Assembly: GCA_937863945.1 (NCBI GenBank)
Contig: CALMIB010000097.1
Coordinates: forward strand, 1 to 34,878
Source of the DNA: an uncultured Longilinea sp.
Lineage (GTDB): Bacteria > Chloroflexota > Anaerolineae > Anaerolineales > Anaerolineaceae
Direction of reading: 5' to 3'
Length of the DNA: 34,878 bases
Numbering within the stretch: position 1 is the stretch's first letter; the number at the start of each line of letters is the position of its first letter. The translations under genes and the position numbers were made by a program. Below are positions 8,085-16,284 of the stretch, one piece after another. Below the pieces are notes generated by a model, which saw only the letters and a list, made by a program, of their open reading frames with translations, was not told where the DNA came from and did no database searches.

Positions 8085-8950
8085 AAAAGCGGCTGTGTGG
8101 AATTTTATTGATGCTGGCATTGTTCAGCGCCTGCCAACCGATGAAACCCACTGCTACACCGCAACCTGAACCCGCCCCGGCCGACCTGCCGGGCTGGAAA
8201 TTGATCTGGTCTGATGAGTTTGATGGACCGGCCGGCGCCGGCCCGGACGACGCGAAATGGACCTTTGACCTGGGCGGCCAGGGTTGGGGCAATAACGAAT
8301 GGCAGTTCTACACCGCCCGGCCGGAAAACGCTGCGCTGGACGGAGAAGGCGCCCTGGCCATCACCGCCCGGCCCGTGGAGTCGCCGCTGCCGGGAATGGA
8401 ATGCTGGTACGGGCCTTGCCGCTATACCTCGGCGCGCCTGCTGAGCCGCGGCCTGTTTGAATTCACCTACGGGCGCGTTGAGGCGCGCCTGCAACTGCCC
8501 TACGGGCAGGGCGTGTGGCCGGCGTTCTGGATGCTGGGCGCGGATATTGCCGAAACCGGCTGGCCAAATTGCGGCGAAATTGATATCATGGAAAATATTG
8601 GCCGCGAGCTTTCCACCGTTTACGGCACCGTGCACGGCCCGGGCTATTCGGGCGCAGGCGGCATTTCCACAGCTTTTACGCTGGATGACGGGACTGCTTT
8701 TAAGGATCAATACCATGTCTTTGCGCTGGAATGGGAGCCGGATGCATTGCGCTGGTACGTGGACGACCATTTGTATGCCACCCTGCATCAGAGCCAGTTC
8801 CCGGCAGACAAACGCTGGGTCTTCGATCATAATTTTTTCCTGATTTTGAATGTGGCGGTGGGCGGAAACTGGCCTGGATATCCCGATGAGCGCACGACCT
8901 TCCCGCAGACGATGCGAGTGGATTACGTGCGCGTTTATCAGAGACCGTAA
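8081..8950 (+). CDS. GH16 beta-glucanase (laminarinase-like) lipoprotein
   Basis: A 289-residue secreted glycoside hydrolase of family 16. A lipoprotein signal (LFSAC, Cys18) and a short Pro/Thr linker precede a single GH16 domain from about residue 40 to the end. It begins WKLIWSDEFDGP and carries the catalytic EIDIME motif, with E166 as predicted nucleophile and E171 as acid/base. The extra Met in EIDIME (beta-bulge form) is typical of the laminarinase branch cutting beta-1,3 or mixed beta-1,3/1,4 glucans. The W-rich stretches GVWPAFWMLG and RWYVDDHLYAT also fit. Anchored outside the membrane, it would release oligosaccharides for the importer. The start overlaps the ATPase 3 stop (ATGA). 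Confidence 0.93.
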   Translation: MKKRLCGILLMLALFSACQPMKPTATPQPEPAPADLPGWKLIWSDEFDGPAGAGPDDAKWTFDLGGQGWGNNEWQFYTARPENAALDGEGALAITARPVESPLPGMECWYGPCRYTSARLLSRGLFEFTYGRVEARLQLPYGQGVWPAFWMLGADIAETGWPNCGEIDIMENIGRELSTVYGTVHGPGYSGAGGISTAFTLDDGTAFKDQYHVFALEWEPDALRWYVDDHLYATLHQSQFPADKRWVFDHNFFLILNVAVGGNWPGYPDERTTFPQTMRVDYVRVYQRP

Positions 8951-8951
8951 A

Positions 8952-9851
8952 ATGCCCGATTGCGACGTTTTGATCCTGGCAGATTATTTTTGCGATATTG
9001 TCATCACCGGGCTGCCGGAGCCGCCCCGCCTGGGCGCGGACCTGTTTGGCGAGGACATGGACATCGTCCCCGGCGGCGCGTACATCCTGGCGACGGCCAT
9101 GCACCGGCTGGGCGTGCGCGCGCGCTGGATGGCGCGCCTGGGCAACGATCTGTTCAGCCGGTTCATCCACGAAGAGGCCCAACGCGAGGGGCTGGATACT
9201 TCGCTGTTCCAGTTCTACAATCGCCCGCTGCGCAGCGTGAGCATTGCCTTTTCGTTCGTGCACGACCGCGGCTTCATCAGCTATATGGACCCCTTTCCAG
9301 AATCGTTTGCCGAAGGGGTGATCGCCGCGCAAAAGCCGCGCTGGGTGGTCAACGCGCCTTTCGACGGTTCGCCGGAAGCACAGCACTTTGTGGATTTTGT
9401 TCACCTTCACGGCGGCAAGGTGTACACCGATTGTCAGTACACCACGGCCACGCTGGCAGAGCCTGGCCTGAGCGACCTGCTGCGCAAGGTGGATATTTTT
9501 GCGCCCAACCAGAGCGAAGCCTGCCAGTTGACCGGCGAGGCAGATCCGGCGTCTGCCGCGGCGCGGCTGGCCGAGTTTTGCCCGCTGGTCATCGTCAAAG
9601 CCGGCAAGGATGGAGCCTTCGCGCAGGCCGGCCGGCAGACCTGGCATTCGCCCGCGCTGGATGTGCAGGTGGTGGATACCACCGGGGCGGGCGATTCGTT
9701 CAACGCCGGGTTCCTGGCGGCGCACCTGCGCGGCGAGCCGATCGAGACCTGCCTGCGCTACGGCAACATCTGCGGCGGGCTGTCGACGACGCAGCGCGGC
9801 GGCACGGCTGCCGCGCCAACCCTGGCGGAACTGGAGAAGTACTTAAGATAA
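8952..9851 (+). CDS. PfkB-family carbohydrate kinase
   Basis: A 299-residue ribokinase/PfkB-fold kinase, transferring phosphate from ATP to a sugar or nucleoside in the cytoplasm. The C-terminal PfkB signature DTTGAGDSFNAGF is intact, with D248 as predicted catalytic base. The N-terminal half shows the Gly-Gly substrate-binding element (DIVPGGAYILATAMHRLG) and the RLGNDLF segment. ATG at 8952 lies one base after the GH16 stop; an upstream in-frame start inside the GH16 gene is rejected. The substrate cannot be read from sequence. Because it sits between a beta-glucanase and a GH4 enzyme, a glucose- or oligosaccharide-derived substrate is likely. Confidence 0.88.
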   Translation: MPDCDVLILADYFCDIVITGLPEPPRLGADLFGEDMDIVPGGAYILATAMHRLGVRARWMARLGNDLFSRFIHEEAQREGLDTSLFQFYNRPLRSVSIAFSFVHDRGFISYMDPFPESFAEGVIAAQKPRWVVNAPFDGSPEAQHFVDFVHLHGGKVYTDCQYTTATLAEPGLSDLLRKVDIFAPNQSEACQLTGEADPASAAARLAEFCPLVIVKAGKDGAFAQAGRQTWHSPALDVQVVDTTGAGDSFNAGFLAAHLRGEPIETCLRYGNICGGLSTTQRGGTAAAPTLAELEKYLR

Positions 9852-9856
9852 CCGCG

Positions 9857-10001
9857 GGAAGAAAATCACTGACACAGAGCACAGAGTTTGAAGATCAATT
9901 GGAGCAAGAACATTTCCAAATCGATGAAATCTTCTCATTTTCTCTTATGCTAAATTATCTTCTCCATCCTTCGTGTCTTCGTGGTAAATTCCCTCTTACA
10001 G
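9857..10001. repeat. Intergenic repeat-like element with inverted-repeat core
   Basis: The 161-base spacer before the GH4 gene is clearly AT-richer than its flanks. One end has CACAGAGCACAGAG (9875-9889 region). The other end, on the minus strand, reads ACCACGAAGACACGAAGG (9968-9985 region). Inside are GAAGAT/ATCTTC and TTGGA/TCCAA inverted repeats. Tandem CACGAAG and CACAGAG words of this kind are, from memory, common dispersed intergenic repeats in environmental bacterial genomes. The family assignment is not verified. Confidence 0.4.
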
Positions 10002-10012
10002 GAGCTTGACTT

Positions 10013-11407
10013 ATGAAACTGACATTGATCGGCGGGGGCGGCGTGCGGTCGCCTTTGTTTGTGATGACCCTGCTGCGCTGGCAGCAGCGCATCGGCGTGA
10101 ATGAGCTGTGCCTGATGGACATCGACGAGCGCAAGCTGGAGCTGTTTGGCGGGCTGTGCCGCGAACTGGTCCACCGCGCCGGCGATCCCTTCACCATCAC
10201 GGCCACCACCGATGCGCGCGCGGCGCTGACCGGCGCCGATCACGTGGTCACCACCATCCGCGCCGGCTTTGAGCAGGGCCGCGCCACCGATGAGCGCATC
10301 GCCCTGCGCCACGGCGTGCTGGGACAGGAAACCACCGGCCCGGGCGGGTTTGCCATGGCGCTGCGCAGCATCCCGGCCATTTTGGGTTACGCCGAACTGC
10401 TGCGCGAGGTGAGCCCGCAGGCCTGGATGTACAACTTCACCAACCCGGCCGGGCTGGTCACGCAGGCGCTGCGCGAGGCAGGTTTCGAGCGCACCATCGG
10501 CATCTGCGACGGGGCCAACGGCGGGCAGGGGGCCGTTGCCGGGTGGGCCGGCGTGGAGCACCGGCGGGTGCGCGCCGAAGTGTTTGGCCTGAATCACCTG
10601 TCGTGGTGCCGGCGCGCCTGGATTGACGGCGAAGACGTGCTGCCGCGCGCCATCGCGGACGACCGCTTTTTACGCGATCACCAGGGCTTATTTGCGCCTG
10701 AACTGGTGCGCCGGGCCGGCATGCACCTGAACGAGTATCTCTACTATTATTATTACGCCGAGCGGGCCGTGGCCGCCATCAGCGCCGAACGCCTGACGCG
10801 CGGCGAAGAGATCGTTGCGCTCAACCGGCAGTTGATCGAGCAGCTCGAAGAAATTGGCGTGCAGCGCAACCCGGAGCGCGCCCTGCGCGCCTTCTTTGGC
10901 TACGAACAGCGGCGCGGCGCCACCTACATGCACTACGCCCGCGCTGCGGGTGAAGGCAGCGGGGAGAGCGTTGTTGATGCGGACCAGGAGCAGCTTTTCG
11001 ACGCCGACATCCCGGCCGAAGGCGGCGAGGGCTACGCCGGCGTGGCGCTTTCGATCATCGAGGCGTTGGAGAAAAATAAACCGCTCTACACCGCGTTGAA
11101 CGTACCCAATGAGACCGCAATCGCCGGCATGGCGGCGGATGACGTGGTGGAGGTGAGCTGCCGGGTGGATGGCAGCGGAATTCAGGTTATCCCCATTGGC
11201 GCGGTGCCCGCGCCGCAGCTTGGCCTGATGAAATCGGTCAAACTGTACGAACGGCTGACCGTGCAGGCCATCCGCGAGCATTCGCGCGAACTGGCCGTCG
11301 AGGCGTTGATGGCGCACCCGCTGGTGCTTTCCTATTCGCGCGCCCGGCCGCTGGTGGAGGAATTTTTGCAGGCGCACCGGGCTTACGTCGGCGATTGGCA
11401 ACTTTAA
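10013..11407 (+). CDS. Family GH4 glycosidase (6-phospho-glucosidase-like)
   Basis: A 464-residue NAD+- and metal-dependent glycosidase of family GH4. The N-terminus is a Rossmann dinucleotide site (LIGGGGVRSP), followed by the family motifs GQETTGPGGFAMALRSIP and YNFTNPAG (141-147). The predicted Mn2+ ligands are Cys165 in GICDGANG and His195 in GLNHLSW. GH4 enzymes cleave by an oxidation-elimination route and include both 6-phospho- and non-phospho-hexosidases. The residues after the metal Cys (D-G-A-N) match none of the classic CN-P, CDMP or CH-G/S signatures, so the anomer and phospho requirement stay open. The ribosome-binding site ACAGGAGC supports ATG at 10013. It is the last gene of the glucan operon. 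Confidence 0.85.
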   Translation: MKLTLIGGGGVRSPLFVMTLLRWQQRIGVNELCLMDIDERKLELFGGLCRELVHRAGDPFTITATTDARAALTGADHVVTTIRAGFEQGRATDERIALRHGVLGQETTGPGGFAMALRSIPAILGYAELLREVSPQAWMYNFTNPAGLVTQALREAGFERTIGICDGANGGQGAVAGWAGVEHRRVRAEVFGLNHLSWCRRAWIDGEDVLPRAIADDRFLRDHQGLFAPELVRRAGMHLNEYLYYYYYAERAVAAISAERLTRGEEIVALNRQLIEQLEEIGVQRNPERALRAFFGYEQRRGATYMHYARAAGEGSGESVVDADQEQLFDADIPAEGGEGYAGVALSIIEALEKNKPLYTALNVPNETAIAGMAADDVVEVSCRVDGSGIQVIPIGAVPAPQLGLMKSVKLYERLTVQAIREHSRELAVEALMAHPLVLSYSRARPLVEEFLQAHRAYVGDWQL

Positions 11408-11464
11408 TGGGCCTGGAAATCGAAAAGAGCGGCTTTTTGCGCGAATTTTATTCGAGAATCATCC

Positions 11465-11470
11465 TATAAT
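11465..11470 (+). promoter_or_regulatory. Candidate -10 element upstream of glgC
   Basis: A perfect TATAAT lies in an unusually AT-rich pocket (11431-11490) between the GH4 and glgC genes. No convincing -35 is found 16-18 bases upstream. If used, the leader would be about 150 bases long and contains a small AACCG/CGGTT stem (11493-11510). A lone TTGACA at 11592 lacks a matching -10. Confidence 0.35.
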
Positions 11471-11627
11471 TATCACAAATTACACATTGAAAAACCGTTC
11501 AAGAGCGGTTATGCTTTTGCTTGAGTGCGGTTGAATTCCCCCCTTTGCAAGCAAGTTGTGATTCACTCTCAACCTGGCTGGTGAAATGCGGTTGACATCA
11601 GTAAGCGCATCAAGAAGGGAGACGGAT

Positions 11628-12919
11628 ATGACTATGGCGCTGGATAATATTCTGGCAGTGATCCTGGGAGGTGGCCGCGGCAGCCGGTTGTTTCCTCTGA
11701 CCAAAATGCGCTCCAAACCGGCCGTACCCATGGCCGGCAAATACCGCTTGATTGACATCCCAATCAGCAACTGCATCAACTCGGGCATTTACCGCATCGC
11801 CGTACTGACGCAGTTCAACTCGGTCAGCCTGCACCGGCACATCACCCGCACCTACCAGTTTGACACTTTCCATGCCGGCTGGGTGCAAATCTGGGCGGCC
11901 GAGCAGACCATGAGCCATGCCGAGTGGTACCAGGGCACCGCAGATGCCGTGCGCAAGCAGATCAACGAAATCCGCACGACTGCCGCGGAATACACGTTGA
12001 TCCTGGCGGGCGATCACCTGTACCGCATGGATTATGCCGCCATGGCCAAATTCCACTTCGACCTGGATGCCGATATCACCGTGGCGGTGCAGCCGGTGCC
12101 GCGCGAAGAGGCATCGCGGTTGGGGCTGCTCAAACGCGGCGAGAATTTCCGCATTACGCGCTTTGCCGAAAAGCCCAAAGATCCGGCCGTATTGGAAGAA
12201 ATGGTCAGCCTGAAGGACGAAAAACGGCCCTTCCTGGGCTCGATGGGTATCTATCTCTTCAAAACCGACGTACTTTTTAAGATGCTGGAAGGCACGGCCT
12301 ATACCGATTTTGCGGCGAGATTATTCCAAAATCGATCGAGTCCTACAAAGTGGTCGGTTATGATTTTGATGACTACTGGGCCGATATCGGAACGATTCGC
12401 TCGTTTTACGATACCAACCTGGCGCTGGCGTCGCCCAACCCGCCTTTTGATTTTTACGATCCCAAACGCCCAATCTATTCGCACCCGCGCTTTTTACCGG
12501 GCTCCATTATTCACAACAGCAAGCTGGAAAATGTACTGCTGTCGGAAGGCTGCTGCATTGAAAACGCCGAATTGATTAATTGCGTGGTGGGCGTGCGCAC
12601 CCAGATTCGCGCCGGCGTAAAGCTGACTAACACGATTTTAATGGGCGCAGATTATTATGATGAAAAATCCTGTTCGCCCAGCCCCGAGGATGGACACGTG
12701 CCGATTGGCATTGGCGAGGGATCCATCATTGACGGCGCCATCATTGATAAAAATGCGCGCATCGGGCGGGGGGTGATCATCCGGGCATTCCCCCGCGATT
12801 ATAAGGATGTGGATGGCGATACCTGGTTTGTGCGCGATGGGGTGGTGGTCATCCCGAAAAGCGCGACCATTCTGCCGGGAACGGTGATTGGCCCCGAGAT
12901 CCCGGAACAAATGGATTAA
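11628..12919 (+). CDS. glgC: Glucose-1-phosphate adenylyltransferase, interrupted by a one-base frameshift
   Basis: ADP-glucose pyrophosphorylase makes ADP-glucose from glucose-1-phosphate and ATP, the first committed step of glycogen synthesis. The N-terminal part has the nucleotidyltransferase loop ILGGGRGSRLFPLT, the KPAVPMAGKYRLIDIPISNC segment, WYQGTADAV, the catalytic-site LAGDHLYRMDY, and GLLK followed later by FAEKP. The C-terminal part, from GYDFDDYWADIGTI onward, is the left-handed beta-helix with hexapeptide repeats. The two halves are in different frames: the first runs 11628 to a late stop at 12575, and the second is open up to 12919. They meet at 12312-12313, where one base is missing before GGC GAG ATT ATT CCA. 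The repaired protein would be about 430 residues, the normal length. GAAGGGAGACGG precedes the ATG at 11628. It is either an assembly error or a recent inactivation. Confidence 0.88.
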
Positions 12920-12930
12920 TCCGGAATTGA

Positions 12931-12954
12931 CGGGCAGGATGTCCTGCCTGCCCG
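12931..12954 (+). other. Hairpin between glgC and the P-type ATPase gene
   Basis: CGGGCAGG (12931-12938) pairs with CCTGCCCG (12947-12954). An overlapping alternative stem pairs GGCAGGA with TCCTGCC. No U-run follows. It could be a weak glgC terminator or a stability element, with no stronger evidence for either. Confidence 0.4.
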
Positions 12955-12980
12955 AACTCTGTTTAGAGGAGAATTTGCTC

Positions 12981-15929
12981 ATGACACTCAAAGAAAGTGA
13001 GAAGCCTGCGCCCGCCGCGCCTGATATGGAAATTACCTGGCATGCGATGAGCACGGAGCAGGTGCTGGAGGAGCTCCAGGTGCCCCTGGAAAACGGGTTG
13101 ACAACCGAAGAAGCTGCCCGCCGGTTGGAAAAATATGGCCCCAACCAGTTGCAGGAAGCGCCCCGTCGAAGCTTCATTATGCTGGTGCTGGACCAACTCA
13201 AGAGCCTGGTGATCATCCTGTTGATCATCGCATCCGTTATCTCAGCCCTGCTCGGCGAAACCGTTGATGCGATCGCCATTATTTCGATCGTCATTCTCAA
13301 CGCCGTGCTGGGCGTCATCCAGGAAAGCCGCGCCGAACAGGCCCTGGCGGCATTGAAGAAGCTGGCCGCGCCTGAAGCCCAGGTGCTGCGCGACGGGCAC
13401 CGCACTTCCATTCCCGCGCGCGAGCTGGTGCCCGGCGATGTGGTTTTCCTGGAAGCCGGCAACTTCATCCCGGCCGACATTCGCCTGCTGGAAGCGGTCA
13501 ACCTGAAAGTGGAAGAAGCCGCGCTGACCGGCGAATCGACCGCGGTGCAAAAGAACGCCTCGGTCGTGTTGCTGCCGGACGCGCCGTTGGGCGACCGCAA
13601 GAACACCGTCTTTATGGGTACGGTGGTCTCCTACGGGCGCGGGCACGGCGTGGTGGCCTCCACCGGCATGCACACCCAGCTCGGCCTGATCGCCACCATG
13701 CTGCAAGCGGTGGAGGAGGAAGAGACCCCGCTGCAAAAACGCCTGGACGACCTGGGCAAGACCCTGGTTTACGGCTCGTTGATCGTTGTAGCGCTGGTGT
13801 TCATCATCGGTTTTATCCGCGCGCTCGACTCGATCGGCGGCTGGTCGCAGATCTTCACCGAGAACGGCCTGCAGGAAATTGTTGACCTGTTCATGATCGC
13901 GGTCAGCCTGGCGATTGCCGCCGTGCCGGAAGGCCTGCCGGCGGTGGTGACCATTAGCCTGGCGCTGGGCATGCAGGAAATGGTGCGCCGCCACGCGCTC
14001 ATCCGGCGGCTTTCGTCGGTGGAAACGCTCGGCTCGGCCACCGTTATCTGCTCGGATAAGACCGGCACGCTCACGCAAAACGCCATGACCGTCACGCGCA
14101 TCTGGGTGGACGGGCATTTCATCGATATCAGCGGCGCCGGCTATAAACCCGAGGGCGAATTCTTCCATGAGGGCAAGAAGATCGATATCCGCGATTTTCC
14201 CGGCGCGCTGACCACGCTGTGGATTGGCGCGTTGAACAACGATGCCCAACTGGATCAATTCACCTCCGAGGACGGTGAGATCACGCACCGCATCGTGGGC
14301 GACCCGACCGAAGGTTCGATCCTGGTGGCGGCGGCCAAGGCCGGCCTGATGACCGAAACCATGCACTCGGCTTTCCCGCGCTCGGGCGAAATCCCGTTTG
14401 ATTCGGTGCGCAAGCGTATGGTCACCGTGCACACGCTGGTGGACCCGCGCATGGAAATTGCGCCCGCGATTGTAGCCGGCCGCAGCGAGCAGTACGCCAT
14501 CGCCGTCAAGGGCGCGCCGGACGTAGTGCTTGGACTGTGCGCCTATTATCTCAATATTGACGACCGTACGGTGAAGCCGCTGGATGATGCAGCCCGGCAG
14601 GCAATCCTGGCCGCCAACGACGCGCTCACCCAGGATGCGCTGCGCGTGTTGGGCATGGCCTACCGCGTCATTGCGTCGATGCCCGACCAGGAAAACAATG
14701 ATGAACTGGAGAAGGATTTGATTTTTACCGGCCTGGTGGGCATGATTGACCCGGCCCGCCCCGAGGTGAAACCGGCGCTGTTGACCGCGCGCGGCGCGGG
14801 CATTCGCACCATCATGATTACCGGCGATTATCCCAACACGGCCCGCGCGATCGCCCAGTCGATCAGCCTGCTGCGCCCCGGGCACGAGGTGCGTACCGGC
14901 GCCGAGCTGAACGACCTGAGCGACGAGCAAATGCGCGAGGTGGTCAAGACCACCGACGTGTTTGCCCGCGTTTCGCCCGAGCACAAGATGCGCATCGTCG
15001 ATGCGCTGCGCGCCAACGATGAAGTGGTGGCCATGACCGGCGACGGCGTCAACGACGCCCCGGCCATCAAGCTCGCCGACATCGGCGTGGCGATGGGCAT
15101 TACCGGCACCGATGTGGCCAAGGAAACCGCCGACATGGTGCTGACCGACGACAACTACGCCACCATCGTTTCGGCCGTCGAACAGGGCCGCATCATCTAC
15201 GCCAATATCCGCAAATTCGTCTTCTTCCTGCTCTCGTCCAACGTGGCCGAGATCATGATCATCTTCCTGGCCACGCTGACCGGGCTGCCCACGCCGCTGA
15301 CCGCCATTCAACTGCTGTGGCTCAACCTGCTCACCGACGGCGCTCCGGCGCTGGCCCTGGCGATGGAAAAAGGCGACCCGGATACCATGCAGCAGAAGCC
15401 GCGCGCCAAGAACGAGCCGATCATCAACAAGACGATGGGCATCGGCATTGCCGTGCAGACGGTTGCCCAGACCGGCGCTGTGCTGACCGCCTTCCTGATC
15501 GGCCTGGCCTGGCACCTGGAAGCTGGAGCAATCGTTCCGCAGGGCATGAGCACTTTTGCCTACCTGTTCCAGCACAACTGGAACGGCGTGGACGTGCAGA
15601 CCGCTGAGACGATGGCCTTTATGACGCTCTCGCTGTGCGAGCTTTTCCGCGCCTACACAGTCCGCTCGGAACGCGCTTCAATCTTCCAACTGGGTGTATT
15701 CTCCAACAAATGGATGCAGTATGCCGTAGGTTTGTCCATCCTGCTGCTGGTGCTGGTGGTGACCGTGCCTTTCCTGCAGCCGATCTTCAACACGCACAAC
15801 CCGACCGGCACCGAATGGGCGATCGTATTCGGCCTGGCGGTCATCCCGGCCATTGCCGAAGAGATCACCAAGTTCTTCCTGCGCCGCGCCGATGCGAAGG
15901 AGCGCGCTCTGCGGGCGGAGGCGGAGTAA
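12981..15929 (+). CDS. SERCA-like P-type Ca2+-transporting ATPase
   Basis: A 982-residue P2A-type cation pump. It starts with the cation-ATPase N-terminal domain (GLTTEEAARRLEKYGPNQL), then the actuator with TGES, the phosphorylation site CSDKTGTLT with D359, and the hinge TGDGVNDAPAIKLADIG. About ten membrane helices are predicted. Ca2+-site residues match SERCA in M4 (VPEGLP), M5 (SSNVAE) and M6 (NLLTDG). In M8 the SERCA site-I glutamate position appears to be Ser (TLSLCELF), as in many bacterial and single-site pumps. Ca2+ (or Mn2+) export is therefore likely. The ATG at 12981 follows AGAGGAG with proper spacing; the in-frame extension into glgC is rejected. A strong terminator lies about 90 bases downstream. 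Confidence 0.9.
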   Translation: MTLKESEKPAPAAPDMEITWHAMSTEQVLEELQVPLENGLTTEEAARRLEKYGPNQLQEAPRRSFIMLVLDQLKSLVIILLIIASVISALLGETVDAIAIISIVILNAVLGVIQESRAEQALAALKKLAAPEAQVLRDGHRTSIPARELVPGDVVFLEAGNFIPADIRLLEAVNLKVEEAALTGESTAVQKNASVVLLPDAPLGDRKNTVFMGTVVSYGRGHGVVASTGMHTQLGLIATMLQAVEEEETPLQKRLDDLGKTLVYGSLIVVALVFIIGFIRALDSIGGWSQIFTENGLQEIVDLFMIAVSLAIAAVPEGLPAVVTISLALGMQEMVRRHALIRRLSSVETLGSATVICSDKTGTLTQNAMTVTRIWVDGHFIDISGAGYKPEGEFFHEGKKIDIRDFPGALTTLWIGALNNDAQLDQFTSEDGEITHRIVGDPTEGSILVAAAKAGLMTETMHSAFPRSGEIPFDSVRKRMVTVHTLVDPRMEIAPAIVAGRSEQYAIAVKGAPDVVLGLCAYYLNIDDRTVKPLDDAARQAILAANDALTQDALRVLGMAYRVIASMPDQENNDELEKDLIFTGLVGMIDPARPEVKPALLTARGAGIRTIMITGDYPNTARAIAQSISLLRPGHEVRTGAELNDLSDEQMREVVKTTDVFARVSPEHKMRIVDALRANDEVVAMTGDGVNDAPAIKLADIGVAMGITGTDVAKETADMVLTDDNYATIVSAVEQGRIIYANIRKFVFFLLSSNVAEIMIIFLATLTGLPTPLTAIQLLWLNLLTDGAPALALAMEKGDPDTMQQKPRAKNEPIINKTMGIGIAVQTVAQTGAVLTAFLIGLAWHLEAGAIVPQGMSTFAYLFQHNWNGVDVQTAETMAFMTLSLCELFRAYTVRSERASIFQLGVFSNKWMQYAVGLSILLLVLVVTVPFLQPIFNTHNPTGTEWAIVFGLAVIPAIAEEITKFFLRRADAKERALRAEAE

Positions 15930-15982
15930 TTCAAGTTTTCCGCCATGCGCGCTGGGCCGGTCTGAGGCCGGGAAAGCGAAGC

Positions 15983-16005
15983 GGTTTTGGTCTCTGACCA
16001 AAACC
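15983..16005 (+). other. Perfect 10-bp hairpin with TCT loop
   Basis: GGTTTTGGTC (15983-15992) pairs exactly with GACCAAAACC (15996-16005) around TCT. The inner GGTC-TCT-GACC core is shared with the terminator 39 bases downstream and with a third copy at 16130-16140. Confidence 0.65.
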
Positions 16006-16140
16006 ATCCAAACCACACGATGGGGCCGGTCTCTGACCGGCCCCTTTCTTGCGGGTTGTCGCCGGGGCAAGGCCCGGCGGCGCGGGATGTGGTTCGGAGG
16101 CCAAAACCATCCAAGGGCAAGGTGGGGCCGGTCTCTGACC
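15998..16140. repeat. Imperfect direct repeat, two copies about 102 bases apart
   Basis: Both copies begin with CCAAAACCATCCAA (15998-16011 and 16101-16114), then diverge briefly. Both end in GGGGCCGGTCTCTGACC (16022-16038 and 16124-16140). Copy 1 then completes the terminator stem. Copy 2 continues AACCTT and loses the perfect stem. Confidence 0.7.
16022..16050 (+). terminator. Intrinsic terminator of the P-type ATPase gene
   Basis: GGGGCCGGTC (16022-16031) pairs exactly with GACCGGCCCC (16035-16044) around the loop TCT, followed by the T-rich TTTCTT (16045-16050). The ten-pair GC-rich stem plus U-tract is a good factor-independent terminator for transcripts from glgC and the ATPase gene. 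Confidence 0.75.
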
Positions 16141-16176
16141 AACCTTAACTGAAACGCACCCGGCTTGTATGGGCCG

Positions 16177-16205
16177 TTGATTGGATGTATGGGGAGTGGT
16201 AGAAT
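16177..16205 (+). promoter_or_regulatory. Sigma70-type promoter for pdxS
   Basis: TTGATT (16177-16182) and TAGAAT (16200-16205) are separated by 17 bases, about 75 bases upstream of the pdxS start and downstream of the ATPase terminator. Position and spacing make this the best promoter in the window. Confidence 0.6.
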
Positions 16206-16284
16206 CAAAACCAGGAGCGAAAGAATGCGCCGCCTTGCCGGGAGTGGTTCCCGCAGGGTTTTAGTATTTATCTTGGAGGCATGA

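Larger units (their letters stand above)
15930..16284. other. 355-base non-coding region with hairpin family and pdxS leader
   Basis: No credible gene is seen here. The stretch holds a hairpin (15983-16005), an intrinsic terminator (16022-16044 plus U-tract), an imperfect direct repeat of about 40 bases spaced about 102 bases apart (15998-16038 and 16101-16140), the pdxS promoter and the pdxS ribosome-binding site GGAGG at 16275-16279. The short frames across it are not protein-like. Confidence 0.7.

Noticed and set aside
11592..11597. TTGACA upstream of glgC as a -35 box
   Set aside because: No -10-like sequence occurs 16-18 bases downstream, where the ribosome-binding site GAAGGGAG already begins.
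12308..12314. Programmed -1 frameshift site in glgC
   Set aside because: The site (a TTTT run followed by GCGG) is not a canonical X-XXY-YYZ heptamer and no downstream stimulatory hairpin is evident. GlgC is not known to use recoding, so it is kept only as a minor alternative to error or mutation.
12888..12980. Longer start for the Ca2+ ATPase inside the glgC end
   Set aside because: The ATG at 12981 has an ideal AGAGGAG, and the extension would include the spacer hairpin at 12931-12954.
13242..15575. A 777-codon open frame antisense to the Ca2+ ATPase gene
   Set aside because: It mirrors a fully conserved P-type ATPase on the + strand. Its His/Gln/Arg/Gly-rich composition is what GC-rich codons give when read backwards, and no domain is recognisable.
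15930..16284. tRNA or riboswitch in the long non-coding stretch
   Set aside because: No cloverleaf, T-loop consensus or known riboswitch core is visible. The structure is explained by hairpins and repeats.
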